Below, piece after piece: positions 1 through 8,613 of a stretch of 38,342 nucleotides of DNA. Below the pieces are notes generated by a model. The model saw only the letters and a program-made list of their open reading frames with translations. It made no database searches and was not told the DNA's origin. How positions within the stretch are numbered: position 1 is the stretch's first letter; each line of letters opens with the position of its first letter. Made by a program: the position numbers and the translations under genes. This DNA is from Planctomyces sp. (GTDB lineage Bacteria > Planctomycetota > Planctomycetia > Planctomycetales > Planctomycetaceae). The DNA is taken from NCBI GenBank assembly GCA_005791255.1, contig SXXK01000203.1, positions 1 through 38,342 on the forward strand, given 5' to 3'.

Positions 1-15
1 CGTCCACGGATGGAT

Positions 16-669
16 TTAGTCATGGAGCAGGTATCCCTGACCACGGCGAGTGGTGATGAAGTCACCCCCCAGCTTTCGCCGCAGGTTTGAGACATGCACG
101 TCCACCAGATTGGAAAAACTCTCCTCCTGCTCCTCAAACAAATGCTCGTAGATCTGCGTCCGCGTAACAACAGAGCCGCGATTGAGTGCCAGCAGTTCCA
201 GCAGGGAATATTCCCGAGGAGTCAGCGGAATCCCCGTGCCCTCGCGACTGACAGTGCGACTGCGAGTATCAATTACCAGTTGCCCGATCTGAATTTCGCT
301 GACTGCCAGTCCGGCTGAACGCCGGATCAGTGCCCGTACCCGAGCCAGCAGTTCTGTCAGGTGAAAGGGCTTGGCGAGATAATCGTCGGCACCGCTGTCC
401 AGTCCGCGGACCCGGTCCTGCACGCCATCGCGAGCCGTCAGGATCAGGACGGGGGTTTTGCGTTCCTGCCGCAGTCGCTGCAGCACATCCCAGCCATTCA
501 GTTTTGGCAGCAGCAGGTCCAGAATGATCGCGTCGTAATCCCAGGCTGTGGCCTTATAGAGCCCCTCTTCGCCGTCGGCTGCCTCGTCCACGGCATAACC
601 GGACTCGCGCAGCACCTGGGCCAGTACCCTCAGCAGATCAGGTTCGTCTTCCACGACCAAAATCTTCAT
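16..669 (-). CDS. OmpR/PhoB-family two-component response regulator
   Basis: Cytoplasmic transcription regulator of 217 residues, the usual length for the family. The N-terminal receiver domain shows the acidic pair E8/D9, the phospho-acceptor D51 (in IILDLLLP), T78 and K100 (in YLAKPF). It is followed by a winged-helix DNA-binding domain (about 125-217) with the RGSVVTRTQIYEHLF and VDVHVSNLRRKLG signatures of OmpR-type regulators. I chose the ATG at 669, directly before KILVVEDEP. An upstream in-frame start at 729 would add 20 residues with no family counterpart. A sensor kinase is often encoded next to such regulators; here it could lie beyond position 1, since the gene ends at 16. It lies 102 bp downstream of the HExxH protein gene. 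Target genes cannot be read from the sequence. Confidence 0.95.
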   Translation of the reverse strand: MKILVVEDEPDLLRVLAQVLRESGYAVDEAADGEEGLYKATAWDYDAIILDLLLPKLNGWDVLQRLRQERKTPVLILTARDGVQDRVRGLDSGADDYLAKPFHLTELLARVRALIRRSAGLAVSEIQIGQLVIDTRSRTVSREGTGIPLTPREYSLLELLALNRGSVVTRTQIYEHLFEEQEESFSNLVDVHVSNLRRKLGGDFITTRRGQGYLLHD

Positions 670-771
670 GCCCGCACCGCTGTAACAGTGGAGTTTCCCG
701 GGGCGGAAAACGGTCCGCACCGACCCCAATTCTACTGCGCGTGCCTTAAGCCAGCATGAAGGACGCGAGAT

Positions 772-1182
772 TCAGGAGGGAATTGAAAAGAAATCGGCCC
801 AGGTCCCGGGGGGACGCAGATAACCCCAGACCGCCGCCACGGCATCAGCCGCTTCTTCCACGTCCGAAATCTCACCCCACGGGCCATTTCGCAGCCAGGC
901 ATGCGCAAACTCATGGGCAATCACCCAGGCCGCAAAACCTGCATGACACCATTCCAGCCGCTTTCTCAAAACGACACAGCGACTGCCCTCGCCCGGTGGT
1001 CCAGGCACAGGCATCCAAAGTGTCCAGCCGGCTTCCGGTGTGTAGTTGTCGATTGTGATTTGAAAACGCGGATCATCCAGAAAATCCCGCTGCACTGCAG
1101 CCGGCAGACTTTCCAGCACTGCCCATGTGCGAGCGTGCAATCCCGGCCACGGTTCGAGGTCCTGCAGCAGTTCTGCAAACAT
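772..1182 (-). CDS. Small HExxH metallopeptidase-like protein
   Basis: 136-residue protein of unknown function. It contains a zinc-protease-type motif H90-E91-F-A-H94 followed about 15 residues later by D-V-E-E-A-A-D, an arrangement like the gluzincin third ligand (E109 or E110). No signal peptide is evident, so it is probably cytoplasmic. The first half has several Trp residues and no recognisable domain. The ATG at 1182 has a GGAG about 9 nt upstream. A GTG at 1197 in the same frame would add five residues and place the start 5 nt after the stop of the GH57 gene, so the two are almost certainly co-transcribed. Peptidase activity is inferred only from the motif. It could equally be a metal-binding protein with no proteolytic role. 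Confidence 0.7.
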   Translation of the reverse strand: MFAELLQDLEPWPGLHARTWAVLESLPAAVQRDFLDDPRFQITIDNYTPEAGWTLWMPVPGPPGEGSRCVVLRKRLEWCHAGFAAWVIAHEFAHAWLRNGPWGEISDVEEAADAVAAVWGYLRPPGTWADFFSIPS

Positions 1183-1201
1183 CCGCCACGACTCCACCCG
1201 A

Positions 1202-3445
1202 CTAACCTGAAAACCCGGATGATACCGAGACTGTCGCCTCACCTCCCACATCTTCCCGCCTGCGTCGGGCGGATTCCGCGAGCTGGCGAGCGACGGCCAT
1301 AGCGGTATCCGGGACCAGCCGCAGCTCCACCGCCCAGCGACCATCCACCGGCATCGTAAACTCCCAGTGCGGCACCACACAGACGCTCTGATGTATCGCT
1401 TCAAAGCCATCTTCTGACTGACTGATGGTTTCCAGCGGAAACGCCCAGAAACCGGCTCGAACCGAACTTTCCACACTCACGTCCAGGCCCAGCCACTCAT
1501 CGACCAGGCTGAGCCTTTCGGCGGAATTCAGATTGTGCACCGAGTCGAGTGTGCCGATGCGAGTGCCGGATTCGTCGTAGAAGTACCTGTCGGAAGCTCC
1601 GCCCGGCATGGCTGCAAAATTCAGTTCCACGCCGAAATGCAGCGGCATGCCTGCCGGAAATCCGGTCAGCTCATACTGCACAATCAGTTCACTGGGACGA
1701 TCTGCAGAGATGGTCACAGTTTTGCGCACGTGGCCCGCCAGCTCACCGACTCGCCCCGAGCGATGCATTTCCAGCAGGATGCGCCGTTCACCCTTCCGAA
1801 CGCCCGCTTCAAATTCACCCATCGCAAAGTCACCGATCACACCTTCGCTGCGACGGAACTCCGACAGCGACAGCTGCGGTCTGAAGAAATGATCAACGAG
1901 ACTTTTGCGCGGCCATCGATCGTACTGAATCCGGCGATCCAGATCCGGCTGCCGGAACCGTACCTCACGACTGATCGCTGCCAGCTCCTCACCAGAGGCT
2001 GCTCCGGCATTCGCCACGTAGTCCAGAATCCGCTGGTGATAGGGTTCGGGACGACGGTTGAGTGTGGCCAGCAGATTCACCGCATTCGTCCGCAGATCCA
2101 GTTCATACATCTGACCGCCGCAGGCCGGAGCAAATGCAGCAGACAGTCGATGATTGCTGAGCCTGACTTCCGGACGAGCATCCATATTCAGGTCACCGAC
2201 CTCCACATCCACCCATGCAGCATCACCCCGCACACACTGTTCCAGCAGATTGTCAGCACGGATCAGTTCGGCATACACGGCATTTCGCAGATGGGGCAGA
2301 TACAGTCCGCCGAAAGCTCCGTGCCAGTACGAGCAGTTGCATTGCCCGCGATGCAGGTGCGTCCGCGCATTCTGCAGCAAAGTTCTGCGCTGCACATCTC
2401 CGTCGTCTGCGGCAGCCAGTCGCGACAGCCGATTGCTGATGCCGATCATCCGCGAATACATTTCATGGCTTTCCGAATACCGCGTCCGGAAATTCCGCCA
2501 GTAGCCTCCGCGAGTGAATCGCACCAGTTTCTGCCATTCCGGGTTGTCCGGATACTGTCGCGTCAGTGTCACGAATTCGCGCTGCATTTCCGGTGGCAGC
2601 ACCCACTCCGTCATCTCACGATAGCTGGCGTCCGGCAGATAACACCGGCCTGCCGGGGCGACGGAATCAATCACTTCGCCCGGAGTCGTCACGTGGATCC
2701 AGTCGCGATTGGCCAGCAGCAGTTCCAGAAAATCCCGCAGCCAGCGGTCTTCATACACATGCTTTTTCGTTTCGGGCCAGGACCCGAATTTTTCACCGTC
2801 ATCCCCGAACACCAGCACCGGGTTTGTGTATTGTGCCGCAGCCTCCCGCAGATACTCAATCACCTCCGGCGGTTTTGAAAATGGAATCAGATACCGCAGC
2901 CGCTCACTGTCCGGGAACACAAACAGAGTCCGGCCTTCGTCCTCAGTCACGTAATGCCGATACAATTCCGTCTGCGGCATGCCCGCGCAGCGGAAGTGAT
3001 AATCATCAATGATCGTGTACTGAATGCCGGCGGCGGCAATATCCGAAGCAAACTGCTGCTCCCAGACTCGCTCGGGCAGCCACATTCCGCGGACCGACTG
3101 TCCGAACAGCGACCGCAGATGCTGTGAATAGGACTGGATCTGGGCGATTCTGTCGCGTCGCGGAATGTTCGCCAGGATCGGTTCGTAAAAGGCACCGCCG
3201 ATGATTTCCACCTGACCGGTGGCCGCCAGCCCCCGCAAACGCTCCACATATTCGGGTCGCCTGGCCTCCAGCCACTCCAGCAGACTGCCCGAAGTGTGCA
3301 GCGCAAACCGAATGTCCGGATAATCCTGCATGACATCCAGGAACGGCAGATACGCGTCCCGGTAAGCCTGCTCAAAGACACCGTCAAAATTGCCCACCGG
3401 CTGATGATTGTGAAAACTCAGTATCAGCCGCACCGAACCGCTCAT
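1202..3445 (-). CDS. GH57 alpha-glucan enzyme (4-alpha-glucanotransferase / alpha-amylase type)
   Basis: 747-residue cytoplasmic glycoside hydrolase family 57 protein acting on alpha-1,4-glucans such as maltodextrin or glycogen. The conserved regions are visible in order: FHNHQP (11-16), GQVEIIGG (about 77-84), MWLPERVWE with the likely nucleophile E125, and VFGDDGEKFG with the likely acid/base D215. The long C-terminal half, with several beta-rich stretches, matches the central and C-terminal domains of the Thermococcus-type 4-alpha-glucanotransferase branch. The ATG at 3445 is preceded by GGGGAG about 8 nt upstream. A longer frame to 3580 is not needed by the family. Whether it transfers or hydrolyses cannot be decided from sequence alone. 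Confidence 0.9.
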   Translation of the reverse strand: MSGSVRLILSFHNHQPVGNFDGVFEQAYRDAYLPFLDVMQDYPDIRFALHTSGSLLEWLEARRPEYVERLRGLAATGQVEIIGGAFYEPILANIPRRDRIAQIQSYSQHLRSLFGQSVRGMWLPERVWEQQFASDIAAAGIQYTIIDDYHFRCAGMPQTELYRHYVTEDEGRTLFVFPDSERLRYLIPFSKPPEVIEYLREAAAQYTNPVLVFGDDGEKFGSWPETKKHVYEDRWLRDFLELLLANRDWIHVTTPGEVIDSVAPAGRCYLPDASYREMTEWVLPPEMQREFVTLTRQYPDNPEWQKLVRFTRGGYWRNFRTRYSESHEMYSRMIGISNRLSRLAAADDGDVQRRTLLQNARTHLHRGQCNCSYWHGAFGGLYLPHLRNAVYAELIRADNLLEQCVRGDAAWVDVEVGDLNMDARPEVRLSNHRLSAAFAPACGGQMYELDLRTNAVNLLATLNRRPEPYHQRILDYVANAGAASGEELAAISREVRFRQPDLDRRIQYDRWPRKSLVDHFFRPQLSLSEFRRSEGVIGDFAMGEFEAGVRKGERRILLEMHRSGRVGELAGHVRKTVTISADRPSELIVQYELTGFPAGMPLHFGVELNFAAMPGGASDRYFYDESGTRIGTLDSVHNLNSAERLSLVDEWLGLDVSVESSVRAGFWAFPLETISQSEDGFEAIHQSVCVVPHWEFTMPVDGRWAVELRLVPDTAMAVARQLAESARRRREDVGGEATVSVSSGFSG

Positions 3446-3680
3446 GTTCCCGCACTCCCCGCCCGCGGAACTGTCCGGCCTGACCACCCGGACACAGATT
3501 CCAGCACAAACATTACAAAATCCGGCAGCGGAATTGCGAGACCGATGGGGGGCTTCCGGCAGAATCCGGCACCAGAACACAGGCCCATTCGGCAGGGTTC
3601 CCCGGGCTTTCCGACCGGACCAAAGCCAGCCCGATACCCCAGATTTCGCAAACCCCCTGGCCGGTTGTGGCCCGTACAGG
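3446..3680. other. Intergenic region between mobA and the GH57 gene
   Basis: 235 bp without a credible gene. Both neighbours are read on the minus strand, so this should hold the 3' end of the mobA transcript and possibly a promoter for the GH57 gene. I see no clear hairpin followed by a T tract and no convincing -35/-10 pair. Confidence 0.5.
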
Positions 3681-4310
3681 TCAGCTGCCCCCGATCAGCT
3701 TCTCCAGTGCTGCCTGATAATCCTCAGGCTCATTGATATTCTGCAGACTGCTCAGGCTGGCATCCACTGTCCGCAGTTCACTGGCCTCCAGCTGTGCGAC
3801 ATCCGCCAGCTGTGCGAGCGCCTGCATCCTTCGCTCACCGCATGCCAGCAGTTGCCGGACATCAGCCAGCAGCCCCGTCGTGTACACCGCGCACAGCGGA
3901 TGCAGCCGCCCCGTCGCGTTCTCAGAAACCAGCAACCCACGCCTGCCCTGCAGTCGCCGCAGCAGCAGCTCAACGACCGCCGGCTCAAGAAACGGGGCAT
4001 CGCAGGACGTCACAAAAATCGTGTCGGCAGTTCCGGATAAGGCTGATAAACCAGCTTCCAGTCCTCGCAGTGGCCCTTCACAGGGTTCCGTATCAACGAC
4101 TGTCCGGACACCGGCCGGCAGCTGTTCCACCACCTGATCGGCTGCGGAAACAACGACAATCTGCGGAGCATCACAAACTTTCTGCAATCCCTCCGCGACT
4201 CGCCGCAAAACTCGCAGCAGCAGTGTGTCATCGCCAAACGGCAGCCGGGATTTGTCCCGGCCCATGCGAGTTGAACGTCCACCACACAACAGGATTGCCC
4301 CCGGCCGCAT
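3681..4310 (-). CDS. mobA: Molybdenum cofactor guanylyltransferase MobA
   Basis: 209-residue cytoplasmic nucleotidyltransferase that attaches GMP to molybdopterin to give the guanine dinucleotide form of the cofactor. The N-terminal GTP-binding signature LCGGRSTRMGRDK (8-20) is intact, followed by the conserved PFG. TSCDAPFL (about 100-107) carries the metal-binding Asp, and the C-terminal NINEPEDY motif is typical of MobA. Length is normal. It starts 22 bp after the small Cys-rich gene, so it probably shares a transcript with the upstream DUF1592/DUF1552 genes. No other molybdopterin gene is visible in the window. Confidence 0.93.
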   Translation of the reverse strand: MRPGAILLCGGRSTRMGRDKSRLPFGDDTLLLRVLRRVAEGLQKVCDAPQIVVVSAADQVVEQLPAGVRTVVDTEPCEGPLRGLEAGLSALSGTADTIFVTSCDAPFLEPAVVELLLRRLQGRRGLLVSENATGRLHPLCAVYTTGLLADVRQLLACGERRMQALAQLADVAQLEASELRTVDASLSSLQNINEPEDYQAALEKLIGGS

Positions 4311-4332
4311 CGCTCAAGCCTTTGGCAAAGCT

Positions 4333-4569
4333 TCAATCGTGCCCCTTGACTGCTGGCGCACCGGCCACCGGACGCTGCGCACCACCCAAACCAAGCTGAA
4401 CCAGGGGAGTGACTGTGATGGCAGTGCTCGGGGCACTGCCACAGCCCCCGCATCCTTCGCAACCGGCCGAAGACCGGCTGCCGGACCTGCGCAAACCCGG
4501 GATTCGCCGCAGTATCGTGACCGCAGACCACAGAATCACCAGCCACGTTGCCAGCCACTGCCAGTCCAT
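4333..4569 (-). CDS. Small Cys-rich single-pass membrane protein (FeoB-associated-like)
   Basis: 78-residue protein with one N-terminal membrane segment (about 5-20), then a basic stretch RRIPGLRRSGSR and a CEGCGGCG cluster (C37, C40, C43). The order (short TM, basic linker, Gly/Cys cluster) resembles FeoB-associated Cys-rich membrane proteins, which usually sit beside the ferrous iron transporter. No feoA or feoB lies in this window, so that name is an analogy. It starts 16 bp after the DUF1552 stop and ends 22 bp before mobA, which supports a real gene in a tight operon. The tail after the Cys cluster is longer than usual for the family and has no recognised feature. Confidence 0.6.
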   Translation of the reverse strand: MDWQWLATWLVILWSAVTILRRIPGLRRSGSRSSAGCEGCGGCGSAPSTAITVTPLVQLGLGGAQRPVAGAPAVKGHD

Positions 4570-4585
4570 CAGAACCTCGATTCAC

Positions 4586-5899
4586 TCACACCAGGCCTGT
4601 CAGAACTCCGTCTTTGCAGAAGCCCGAATTGCCGAAGCTTTCAAGATGATGGCCGAACCCGTGAGCCAGTGCCAGCAACAGTCGATTGTGCGGCACCTTC
4701 GGATAAACCAGTGAACGACCCATCCGGAAATTCAGCCCGTTGCCCACCATCAGGAAGGGGATGTTGTCGAGGGTATGCGAGTTGCCCTGACCCAGCTCGT
4801 TGCCCCAGACGATCAGAGTGTTGTCAAGGAGTGACCCTTCGCCACCCGGCTCCGGCGTCTCTGCCAGCCGGCGCACCAGAAATGCCAGCTGCTCACAGTA
4901 CCAGGTGTTGATCTTCGTGAGCTTTTCGTGGGCTTCCTTGTTTTCATTGGGTTCGTGCGACAGCTCGTGATGCCCCTCATCAATCCCCAGCCAGCGCATT
5001 TTCGGCTGGCCGACGGAATTCGTGATCTGGAATGTGGCGACTCGGGCAAAGTCATTGACGAAACTGTTCACCAGCAGTTCCATCTGCATTTTCGTAATGG
5101 TCGGGATGCTGTCGTTTTCTTCCCGGATTCCCGGTTCAAGCACCGGCAGCACATGCGTTGCCTCGACATCCTTTGCCGACCGCAGCTGCTGCTCCATCCC
5201 CCGCACAAACTCTGCATGCTCTTCCAGCAGCTGTCGATCCGCGCCGGAAATCACCCGGCTGATCTTCTGCAGGTCTTCGCGAACCACATCGAGGACGCCC
5301 GTCAGTACTTCACGCTGCTGCACCTGACCGTACAGGCGACGGAACATCTGGTACGGATCGTCAATCGGAGCCACCGGTTTGTTGGGCCCCAGGTAGCTCA
5401 TTCGAGTCCACGTATCGGCGCGATCCGGAACCATGACGCCGAACTCAAGAGAACCAAACCGCGTCCGCGTCTCTTCACGGGACTGCAGAAAGCGAGCGAT
5501 CTCCTGGTCGATGGAAATCCCGCTGGCCCAGCCTGCGGGAGTATCCGAACCACCCTGGATGTTTCCCGGATAAAGTTCGATCCCGGTCAGCAGACAGCCC
5601 ATGCCGCGCATGTGGTTATCGCCATCCCCACGCACCTTGTCACACACACCCTTCAGCACCAGCAGACGATCCTGGAAGTCATTCAATGGTTCCATGATCC
5701 GCTTCAGAGTGAAATTTTCACCCTCTTCATCCGGCCAGAAGTCCCATGGAACCGTGCCATTGGGACTGAACAGCACAACCAGTCGCTGCTTACGGACGTT
5801 ACGAGCTTCCGCGGCGGCAAACGTGCTGAGATTGGAAACGAAGGGCAAAGCGGCAGCACTGAGCCCCAGTTTGCGGATGAAGTCGCGGCGAGTCTGCAT
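4586..5899 (-). CDS. Tat-exported DUF1552 protein
   Basis: 437-residue exported protein. The N-terminus carries a twin-arginine signal ([17 protein letters not shown]), followed by the DUF1552 pattern [17 protein letters not shown], with the typical [10 protein letters not shown] and [11 protein letters not shown] segments and the C-terminal [23 protein letters not shown] block. That block resembles the metal-site region of the sulfatase/DUF1501 relatives. The biochemical function of DUF1552 is unknown. It is abundant in Planctomycetes and is often paired with a DUF1592-type cytochrome, as here: the partner lies 98 bp upstream on the same strand. The ATG at 5899 places the RR motif at residues 4-5, as expected. 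Confidence 0.9.
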   Translation of the reverse strand: MQTRRDFIRKLGLSAAALPFVSNLSTFAAAEARNVRKQRLVVLFSPNGTVPWDFWPDEEGENFTLKRIMEPLNDFQDRLLVLKGVCDKVRGDGDNHMRGMGCLLTGIELYPGNIQGGSDTPAGWASGISIDQEIARFLQSREETRTRFGSLEFGVMVPDRADTWTRMSYLGPNKPVAPIDDPYQMFRRLYGQVQQREVLTGVLDVVREDLQKISRVISGADRQLLEEHAEFVRGMEQQLRSAKDVEATHVLPVLEPGIREENDSIPTITKMQMELLVNSFVNDFARVATFQITNSVGQPKMRWLGIDEGHHELSHEPNENKEAHEKLTKINTWYCEQLAFLVRRLAETPEPGGEGSLLDNTLIVWGNELGQGNSHTLDNIPFLMVGNGLNFRMGRSLVYPKVPHNRLLLALAHGFGHHLESFGNSGFCKDGVLTGLV

Positions 5900-5997
5900 G
5901 GCAGGGTCCGAAAACAGGTGGGATCAACGGGCTGGAGACTGAGTGTGCGGCAGGTCCTGATATGACCCCCGCAATCGAAGCGTGGTACTGAGTATTA

Positions 5998-8349
5998 TCA
6001 TCGGGTTTCGCTGCGATCTGCAACAGTCTGTTCAGATTTCGTGCTCCACCCCCGCAAAGCGGAAATCACGGCAATTTCCACCTGCAGCCGGCGAATGTTG
6101 AAATCCCCCTGTTCCAGCAGGTCCGACAGCCGCTGAATCGTCTCAGGTCCGTAAGCCAGAATCGGCTGCTGCACCTGATGATGAAACAACTGCCGCACAA
6201 AAGACCGTCGCGTTTCCTCGCTGCGGGCCAGAAAGCCGGCCAGTTCGCGAGCACCATTGAATCGCACCAGCTGCCCGTTCCGCTGTTCATACTGCCCGGT
6301 GGCATCGATCGCACGGTCGCGTTCACGATCGCGGAAGCGGCCCACGGCATCGAAGTTTTCCAGTGCAAAGCCGGCGGAATTGATCATCCGATGGCAGCTG
6401 GCGCACAGTTCCGGGCTGGTCTGCACAGCGACTCGCTCCCGCGTGGTCAGTTCCGGAGCCAGCTCCGGGGCCGTTGGTGCGACAGCCACCGGCGGCGGCT
6501 TGATACCGCGTCCGAGCACTGCCCGAGTCAGAAATACGCCGCGATGAATCGGGGAACTGGTGTCCATATACGCCAGACCGGACAACAGCAGGGGGTGCGA
6601 AATGACCCCCGCCCTTCGCTCCGGCTCGAAACTTAACGGCACAAAGTCGCTGCCCGATTCAGGCCACGATACGCCGTAAAATTCGGCCATGCGACGATTC
6701 ATCCAGGTGCGATCGGCCAGCAGCAGACTCCGGAAATCGGCCTGCTCTGAATTGACAATCTCTGCGAGCGTCAGTTCGAGGGAAGTTCGCAGGTCGGCTG
6801 CGAGCTGGGGGGTGAATCCGGGATAGTGTTCGTCGTTCTTGTCGAGGTCCTGCAGGCGTTCAAGATTCAGCCAGGAACGCAGAAATTCCAGCAGTCGCGA
6901 CTTTGCCCGCGGATCATTCACCAGCCGCCACGCCTGTTCACGCAGTTGCTGCTCAGTCTGCAGCTGCCCCGCCGCCGCCGCTTCGCGCAGAGCAGCATCG
7001 GGGATCGAATTGACCACCGCAAACGACAGCCTTGAAGCACGGTCGTACTGATCGTCCAGTCCCTCGACCTCGCGGTACAGAAAACGCGGGGACAACAAAG
7101 TCACCAGCAGCGAACGCCGCAGTCCATCCTCCGGCGACTTTGCCGCTGCAAACTGTTCGTCAACGTGCCGTTGACGCAGCTCTTCCGTCAGCGGACGCCG
7201 AAATGCCCTTTCGGCAAACTGCCCGGCAAATTCCCGCATGCGTTTTGCCGAATCCTCGCCGTCCCGCAGCTTGAGGAAATCCTTCAGGCCCGCCAGAACG
7301 CGATCCGCAACCTCAATGGCCGCCCCCGTCGCTGCTTCATCCCACTCCTTCGAAACACTGATGCCACGCTCATATCCCGCACTGCGGTCGTCTGGAGGAA
7401 ACGGAGTTTCCACCACCAGCACCTCCGGCGAATTCTTCGGGATCAGGTGCCTTGCCGGCAGCAATTCATCCACGCCTCCCGGCGGTTTCCAGTACAACTG
7501 CACCGAAGCGGTCGGTTCACGGAACTTGAACCATTCCAGCCGCAGCGGATACAACCGACCCGCCAGCAGGTAACGGGAGCCGCGGAACTCAGTGTCCGCA
7601 CCCGAACGAACCCACGCATCAATCAGTGGCGTGCTGCGACCATTCACATACAGCCGCGCTGCATTTTCCGTCCTGACGACAAACTCGTACCAGCCGCTTT
7701 CACGAGCCAGTACCGAGCCATCCCAGGAAATGGCGAAAGCCTCTTCCTCAATCTTTTCACCATCCGGACTGAAGGCACCGAACTGGAAGTCCACCATCGG
7801 ATCCTGCCGCTGAAAGACACGTTTGTCCCGCCGCAGGCCGCGACCCGCAAAGTACTCAGCGTTCAGTCCCCGTTCCGCATCGATCGCCTGCCGCCACCGG
7901 AATTCGACTCCGAGGTCCGCTGCGGCATTGCGATACTGCTGAACTGTCAGTCGAGTCAGTTCAAGTCGCGGGGGATTCAGACGCGCCTGGGCTTCCGGCG
8001 AATAAAACGCGGCCTGCATCCATTCGGCCACCGCCACCGCATCGTCCCCGACACAGTCTTCCGGGGAGCCTTCAGGCATTGTGCGGGTGATCAGGTCGGC
8101 CAGATCTGCCAGCGAGCGATCGCCGAAAATCGGGGCGGGGGCCTGCGGAGTTCCCTGGCCATTGACGCCATGGCAGGAAATGCAGCGTTCCTGATAGATC
8201 TGCTGCCCGCGAGCGGTCAGCGGTGTGTCCCCGGAGGGCTGCTGCGGTTCGTCGAGTACCGCGGCAGGTGACTGCGGTACGGCAAACAGCAGCAGCGCAG
8301 TGCTGATGGCCACTGCGGTACGAGTGATCCGGCAGAAGTCAATTCGCAT
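5998..8349 (-). CDS. Exported planctomycete cytochrome with PA14 insertion (DUF1592/1588/1585)
   Basis: 783-residue exported haem protein. A signal peptide (about 8-30) precedes a cytochrome c domain with CISCH at 56-60. A short DUF1587-like stretch (LTRLTVQQYRNAAADL, 131-146) runs directly into a PA14 domain (about 158-305; NAEYF, YEFVVRTENAARLYVNG). Next come DUF1595/DUF1592-like helices (about 370-580), the DUF1588 segment (RAGVISHPLLLSGLA) and a second haem motif CASCH at 649-653. A DUF1585-like C-terminus (RQLFHHQVQQPILAYG) ends the protein. PA14 domains commonly bind carbohydrate, so a carbohydrate-associated redox role is an inference. The ATG at 8349 precedes the signal peptide; the frame continues to 8565 without supporting features. 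It heads the minus-strand run with the DUF1552 gene. Confidence 0.92.
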   Translation of the reverse strand: MRIDFCRITRTAVAISTALLLFAVPQSPAAVLDEPQQPSGDTPLTARGQQIYQERCISCHGVNGQGTPQAPAPIFGDRSLADLADLITRTMPEGSPEDCVGDDAVAVAEWMQAAFYSPEAQARLNPPRLELTRLTVQQYRNAAADLGVEFRWRQAIDAERGLNAEYFAGRGLRRDKRVFQRQDPMVDFQFGAFSPDGEKIEEEAFAISWDGSVLARESGWYEFVVRTENAARLYVNGRSTPLIDAWVRSGADTEFRGSRYLLAGRLYPLRLEWFKFREPTASVQLYWKPPGGVDELLPARHLIPKNSPEVLVVETPFPPDDRSAGYERGISVSKEWDEAATGAAIEVADRVLAGLKDFLKLRDGEDSAKRMREFAGQFAERAFRRPLTEELRQRHVDEQFAAAKSPEDGLRRSLLVTLLSPRFLYREVEGLDDQYDRASRLSFAVVNSIPDAALREAAAAGQLQTEQQLREQAWRLVNDPRAKSRLLEFLRSWLNLERLQDLDKNDEHYPGFTPQLAADLRTSLELTLAEIVNSEQADFRSLLLADRTWMNRRMAEFYGVSWPESGSDFVPLSFEPERRAGVISHPLLLSGLAYMDTSSPIHRGVFLTRAVLGRGIKPPPVAVAPTAPELAPELTTRERVAVQTSPELCASCHRMINSAGFALENFDAVGRFRDRERDRAIDATGQYEQRNGQLVRFNGARELAGFLARSEETRRSFVRQLFHHQVQQPILAYGPETIQRLSDLLEQGDFNIRRLQVEIAVISALRGWSTKSEQTVADRSETR

Positions 8350-8613
8350 GATTGCTGCCTTTGTCGGCAAACGCATGCTGCCTGTCAGGCCGCAGCACGA
8401 TGGACTGGAAGTTGCATTGCTCCTCGCGATAGTATCCGGGTGGCAGCCTGACAGACAACATCCGGGGCGCCCGCAATCCGATCGATTACCAGAGGTGGCG
8501 AAGTCGCCGGACCGTCCGGAAATCACGGTTTTCGGCGGAAAAGTTCGGGAAATCGGAATTACCAATACCGGCGGCCTTCCGTTGTTCGGAAGAAATCAAG
8601 GGAATCTGACTCC
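8350..8613. promoter_or_regulatory. Divergent intergenic region
   Basis: 264 bp between the divergent cytochrome and membrane-protein genes, which must hold promoters for both. It contains a 9-bp inverted repeat, CTGTCAGGC at 8382-8390 and GCCTGACAG at 8446-8454, whose left arm also lies in a small palindrome (GCCTGTCAGGC, 8380-8390). Its role is unknown. No confident promoter hexamers are seen. Confidence 0.35.

Noticed and set aside
1535-2878. 447-codon open frame on the plus strand
   Set aside because: Antisense to the GH57 gene, which has all its catalytic motifs. The translated sequence has no family resemblance.
4928-5965. 345-codon open frame on the plus strand
   Set aside because: Antisense to the DUF1552 gene, with no recognisable motif.
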